Source: Sphingobium amiense
GTDB taxonomy: Bacteria > Pseudomonadota > Alphaproteobacteria > Sphingomonadales > Sphingomonadaceae
Direction: 5' to 3'
Assembly (NCBI RefSeq): GCF_003967075.1
Contig: NZ_AP018664.1
Location: 4,056,001-4,120,000 of the forward strand
DNA: 64,000 bases
The notes under the pieces were generated by a model. It was not told the DNA's origin. It saw only the letters and a list, made by a program, of their open reading frames with translations, and ran no database searches. Shown here piece after piece: positions 61,332-64,000 of the stretch. A program made the translations under genes and the position numbers. Numbering within the stretch: the stretch's first letter is position 1; every line of letters begins with the position of its first letter.

Positions 61332-62033
61332 TCAGACCACGCCCTGAAGCCATTCCGCCAGCATCTTTTGCCCGGCCTCGCGCAGTTCCGGTCCGACCTG
61401 CGCTGCGTGGGTGCGCAGCACGCGCGGGTCGATACCGGCCCCGGCTAACTCGGCTGCATGACCCGTCAGCCATCGCTCGATACCGGCGGTCACATCAACC
61501 TCCGGATGGAATTGCAGAGCCAGCACATGGTGGCCAAGCGAAAACCCCTGGGTAGCGCAGAGCGGTGTCGACGCCAGATTCTCCGCCGTGTCGGGAATTT
61601 GGAAGGCATCCCCGTGCCAATGCAGGACGGGAATGCCTTCCAGATGCCGAAGCGGCCCAACCCGTCCAGCATCATTCAGTCTGAGTGGACCAAATCCGAT
61701 TTCCTTGTGCCCCATAGGTCCGACATCGGCGCCGAGCGCCTTGGCGATTTGTTGCGCTCCGAGGCAGATGCCGAGCGTCGGGCGAGCAGCGGCCAGTCTT
61801 GTCGCCAGAATGGCGCACTCTTCGGCGAGGTACGGATAGGCCTCGGTTTCATAGACTCCGACAGGACCGCCGAGGACAATCAGCAAATCCGGTTCCAGCG
61901 GATCGAGCGTCGCGAAAGGGTCCGCATCGAGATCGTGATAGCGGACAGCGTAGCCGGCGTCCGACAGCACCGCATCGAAGATGCCAAGGTCTTCAAAATG
62001 GACGTGCCGGATAGCCACCGCTGTTTTGTGCAT
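61332..62033 (-). CDS. Class-I glutamine amidotransferase-like protein
   Basis: A 233-residue GATase-1 domain protein. The Cys-His-Glu triad is visible in TLGICLGAQQIAKALG and LALQFHPEVD. LLIVLGGPVGVYE is the oxyanion-strand region. It resembles stand-alone glutamine amidotransferases of the GMP-synthase-like group. ATG 62033 is chosen over a longer frame because the conserved N-terminal strand (VAIRHVHFEDLGIF) starts here. It lies between the MocR-type gene and glyA on the same strand. Confidence 0.87.
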   Translation of the reverse strand: MHKTAVAIRHVHFEDLGIFDAVLSDAGYAVRYHDLDADPFATLDPLEPDLLIVLGGPVGVYETEAYPYLAEECAILATRLAAARPTLGICLGAQQIAKALGADVGPMGHKEIGFGPLRLNDAGRVGPLRHLEGIPVLHWHGDAFQIPDTAENLASTPLCATQGFSLGHHVLALQFHPEVDVTAGIERWLTGHAAELAGAGIDPRVLRTHAAQVGPELREAGQKMLAEWLQGVV

Positions 62034-62167
62034 GAACCGTTCTCTCTTCCTGCGCGAGCAGCGCCGTGGAGTTGTCGGTTCATAAATACCAAAAGATTGG
62101 CTCGCCGTGCCCATCCACTTACTTGCACTGAGCCAGACCAATCACCCAATGTCCGGCAATCCGCAAT

Positions 62168-63658
62168 CTACGGCTTCGTCACCGCCCGAAGCGCGTTCGC
62201 CAGCTTCTTGACCGCCACCTCGATTTCGAGAGGTGTGTAGGCGGCAAAGCCCATCAGGAAGCCGGCCTTCGCATCGCCGGCAGCATGCAGCGCCGATAGC
62301 CCAAGAAGCTCGATCCCAACCCGTCGCGCCGCGTCGACGGCCGCGCGCTCCGAGAGATCGCCGGTCAACACGCAGGGCATTTGCAGCCCGCCTATGGGAA
62401 CACGCGGCTCGACAAAATCCGACAGATGCTTGCTGGCGAGACCAGCCAGCACGTCGAGCCGTTCGGCATAGACGCCGCGCATTGTACGAACATGCGCGCC
62501 GAAATGTCCGCCTTCCATGAAGCGGGCCAGCGTCAGTTGCGCCATGGGGGCCGTATGGCCGTCCAGCAACGTGCGCGCGACGGTCATCGGCTTCACGAGC
62601 TGGGGCGGCAACACGACATAGCCAATCCGCAAGCCCGGAAAGAGCGATTTGGTGAAGGTGCCGATGTAGATGGTCCGGTCGTGTGGATCGAGACCTTGCA
62701 CACAGGCCGTCGGCTTGCCGGCGTAATGGAACTCGCTGTCATAGTCGTCTTCGATGATCCACGCCTGATGTCGCGCGGCCCATTCGATCAGCGCCAGGCG
62801 GCGGTCCAGCGCCAGCGTCACGCCGGTCGGGAACTGGTGGGACGGCGTCAGGAAGACTGCCTTGGCCCGGCCCGGCTCAGCCATGATCTGCTCGATGACG
62901 AGCCCCTGCCGGTCGACGCGGATCGGAACGCATTCCAGCCCCGCCGCATCGAACGCTTTGCGTGCACCGTAATAGGCCGGGTCTTCGATGAAGATCCGAT
63001 CGCCGGGATCGAGCAGCATGTTCGCACAGAGCGACATGGCCTGCTGCGAACTGGTCAGCACAAGTACCCGGTCAGCCGTGGCGCGCGCGCCGCGTTCGAG
63101 ATTCACATAGTCGGCGATGGCGCGGCGAAGCGGCTCGGTCCCCTGCGGATCGCCGTGAAGCAGAGTCTGGACGCCAACCTCTTTGCGAACCTGCCGCTCC
63201 AGACGTTCCCAGAGCTGAAGCGGAAAGGTGCGCGTTTCCGGCACGCCATGGGCGAACGGCCGCGGCGAAAGCATCTCGCGAACGCCGCCGCTGCGAAACA
63301 TGGCCGCTCCGCGCTTGCTGAGATTGGGAGCCTGGTTGCGCAAGAGCGTGTCCCGCTGGGACAGACGGCGACCGGGCGTGAACTCTGTCATCTCCGCGAC
63401 GAAGCTGCCGCTTCCGACCCTCCGGTCGATAAAGCCTTCCGCGTGAAGCTGGGCATAAGCCGCTTCGATCGTATCGCGCGAGACCCCCAGCGATTTGGCG
63501 AGCGCGCGTGAGGCGGGCAGCGGCTTGCCCGGCCCGAGTGCGCCGTCGACGATCAGTTGGCGGATCGCCCGCTGAATCCGTGCGTGAAGCGGCATCGCCG
63601 CATGGGCCGGATGGGCAACCCATGCCTTCACGGATTCGAGTTGGGAGTGCTTGAACAA
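62168..63658 (-). CDS. MocR/PdxR-type GntR-aminotransferase regulator
   Basis: A 496-residue chimeric regulator. Residues about 22-95 are a GntR wHTH (LHARIQRAIRQLIVDGALGPGKPLPASRALAKSLGVSRDTIEAAYAQLHAEGFI). Residues about 130-490 are a fold-type-I aminotransferase domain (LTSSQQAMSLCANMLLDPGDRIFIEDPAYYGA, IIEDDYDSEFHY, YIGTFTKSLFPGLRIGY with the PLP lysine). Such regulators sense PLP or a PLP-amino acid adduct. The start is a TTG at 63658; later starts near 63595 are possible. It probably controls the PLP-linked genes below and the divergent transporter. Confidence 0.93.
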   Translation of the reverse strand: MFKHSQLESVKAWVAHPAHAAMPLHARIQRAIRQLIVDGALGPGKPLPASRALAKSLGVSRDTIEAAYAQLHAEGFIDRRVGSGSFVAEMTEFTPGRRLSQRDTLLRNQAPNLSKRGAAMFRSGGVREMLSPRPFAHGVPETRTFPLQLWERLERQVRKEVGVQTLLHGDPQGTEPLRRAIADYVNLERGARATADRVLVLTSSQQAMSLCANMLLDPGDRIFIEDPAYYGARKAFDAAGLECVPIRVDRQGLVIEQIMAEPGRAKAVFLTPSHQFPTGVTLALDRRLALIEWAARHQAWIIEDDYDSEFHYAGKPTACVQGLDPHDRTIYIGTFTKSLFPGLRIGYVVLPPQLVKPMTVARTLLDGHTAPMAQLTLARFMEGGHFGAHVRTMRGVYAERLDVLAGLASKHLSDFVEPRVPIGGLQMPCVLTGDLSERAAVDAARRVGIELLGLSALHAAGDAKAGFLMGFAAYTPLEIEVAVKKLANALRAVTKP

Positions 63659-63715
63659 ATGGTCTGAACCTATTGAGGAAAGTGGATGGGCTAATCAGGC
63701 CATTTATTGGCTAAA
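63659..63715. promoter_or_regulatory. Putative MocR box and direct repeats
   Basis: ATGGTCTGAA (63659-63668, shared with the glyA upstream region) is followed by GGCTAA(T/A) repeats at 63689 and 63709, 20 bp apart. Direct repeats about two helical turns apart are usual for MocR-type dimers. They lie between the regulator and the divergent transporter gene. Confidence 0.5.
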
Positions 63716-63769
63716 TGTCAATGCGCCTTGTTCGCCGCGCGCCCTAACCACAGGAGACTCCTCAGGATT

Positions 63770-64000
63770 ATGTCGTCCCGTTCCTCGCCTTCACCCATCC
63801 GCTTCAACGATCTGACCCATCCAATCGTCGCGGGCCTGATCTCCGTCATCGTCAACTATGGCGGCACGTTCATTCTGGTCTTTCAGGCGGCGAAGATCGC
63901 AGGGCTAAGCCCGGAACTCACGGCATCCTGGGTCTGGTCGGTTTCTATCGGCGTGGGACTGACGGGACTATTCCTGAGCCTGCGCTATCGCGAACCGATC
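63770..64000 (+). CDS. benE: BenE-family transporter, 3'-truncated by window edge
   Basis: Only the first 77 codons are present: RFNDLTHPIVAGLISVIVNYGGTFILVFQAAKIAGLSPELTASWVWSVSIGVGLTGLFLSLRYREPI. This matches the N-terminus of BenE/YdcO benzoate-proton symporters, with two membrane helices visible. AGGAG lies upstream of the ATG. It is divergent from the MocR-type regulator, which probably controls it. The actual substrate may be a B6-related or aromatic acid. Confidence 0.88.
   Translation, partial: MSSRSSPSPIRFNDLTHPIVAGLISVIVNYGGTFILVFQAAKIAGLSPELTASWVWSVSIGVGLTGLFLSLRYREPI

Overview
The window reads as alpha-proteobacterial, most likely a sphingomonad (Sphingobium/Sphingomonas/Novosphingobium type). 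It has high GC, three TonB-dependent receptors in 26 kb, a pseudoazurin, a carotenoid-cleavage-type dioxygenase and SnoaL-like proteins. It splits near 26.0-26.3 kb into a chromosome-like left part and a mobile-element right part. No tRNA, rRNA or CRISPR array was seen.

Left part, 1-16.6 kb: a catabolic neighbourhood. It holds the 3' end of a TonB receptor, a membrane protein, a secreted type-B carboxylesterase, two secreted NTF2/SnoaL-like proteins and an AraC-type regulator. Next come a receptor - Tat microprotein - carotenoid oxygenase operon, an aldehyde dehydrogenase and three TIM-barrel sugar isomerase/epimerase-like enzymes. Together they suggest uptake, ester or double-bond cleavage and aldehyde oxidation of an aromatic or glycosylated compound; the substrate is not readable from sequence.

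16.9-26.0 kb: a pseudoazurin, then a tightly packed eight-gene unit. It runs thermostable-hemolysin (GNAT-fold) family protein, adenylate-forming ligase fused to a haem-oxygenase-like diiron domain, SDR, periplasmic TPR-like protein, SAM methyltransferase, ECF sigma factor, FecR anti-sigma, STN-TonB receptor. I read this as a small-molecule biosynthesis module wired to its own surface-signalling uptake receptor. It is the best candidate here for an undescribed system.

26.3-43.5 kb: a defence-type cargo island. It holds a RusA-like protein; a PD-(D/E)XK nuclease plus PHP/SMC-like ATPase operon; a four-gene operon with two HEPN Rx4H proteins and a degenerate nuclease; an IS200-like element; a DUF4238-HEPN pair; a Gabija-type OLD nuclease/UvrD helicase pair co-transcribed with a Fic protein; and a Cys/His-rich protein of unknown role.

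43.5-59 kb: the backbone of an integrative and conjugative element like ICEMlSym of Mesorhizobium. In order: large ParB, IS110 insertion, DUF736, DUF932, a DUF6499/DUF2285 activator split at a +1 frameshift site (FseA-like), a QseM-like DUF2285 antiactivator divergent from an XRE regulator (QseC-like) over twin palindromes, a RdfS-like excisionase, RepA, DUF2840, TraF peptidase, DUF736, lytic transglycosylase and a DUF3363 relaxase. No integrase and no mating-pair-formation genes fall in the window.

59-64 kb: element cargo centred on pyridoxal phosphate. It contains a PLP-binding YggS protein, serine hydroxymethyltransferase, a class-I glutamine amidotransferase, a MocR/PdxR-type regulator and the start of a divergent BenE-family transporter.
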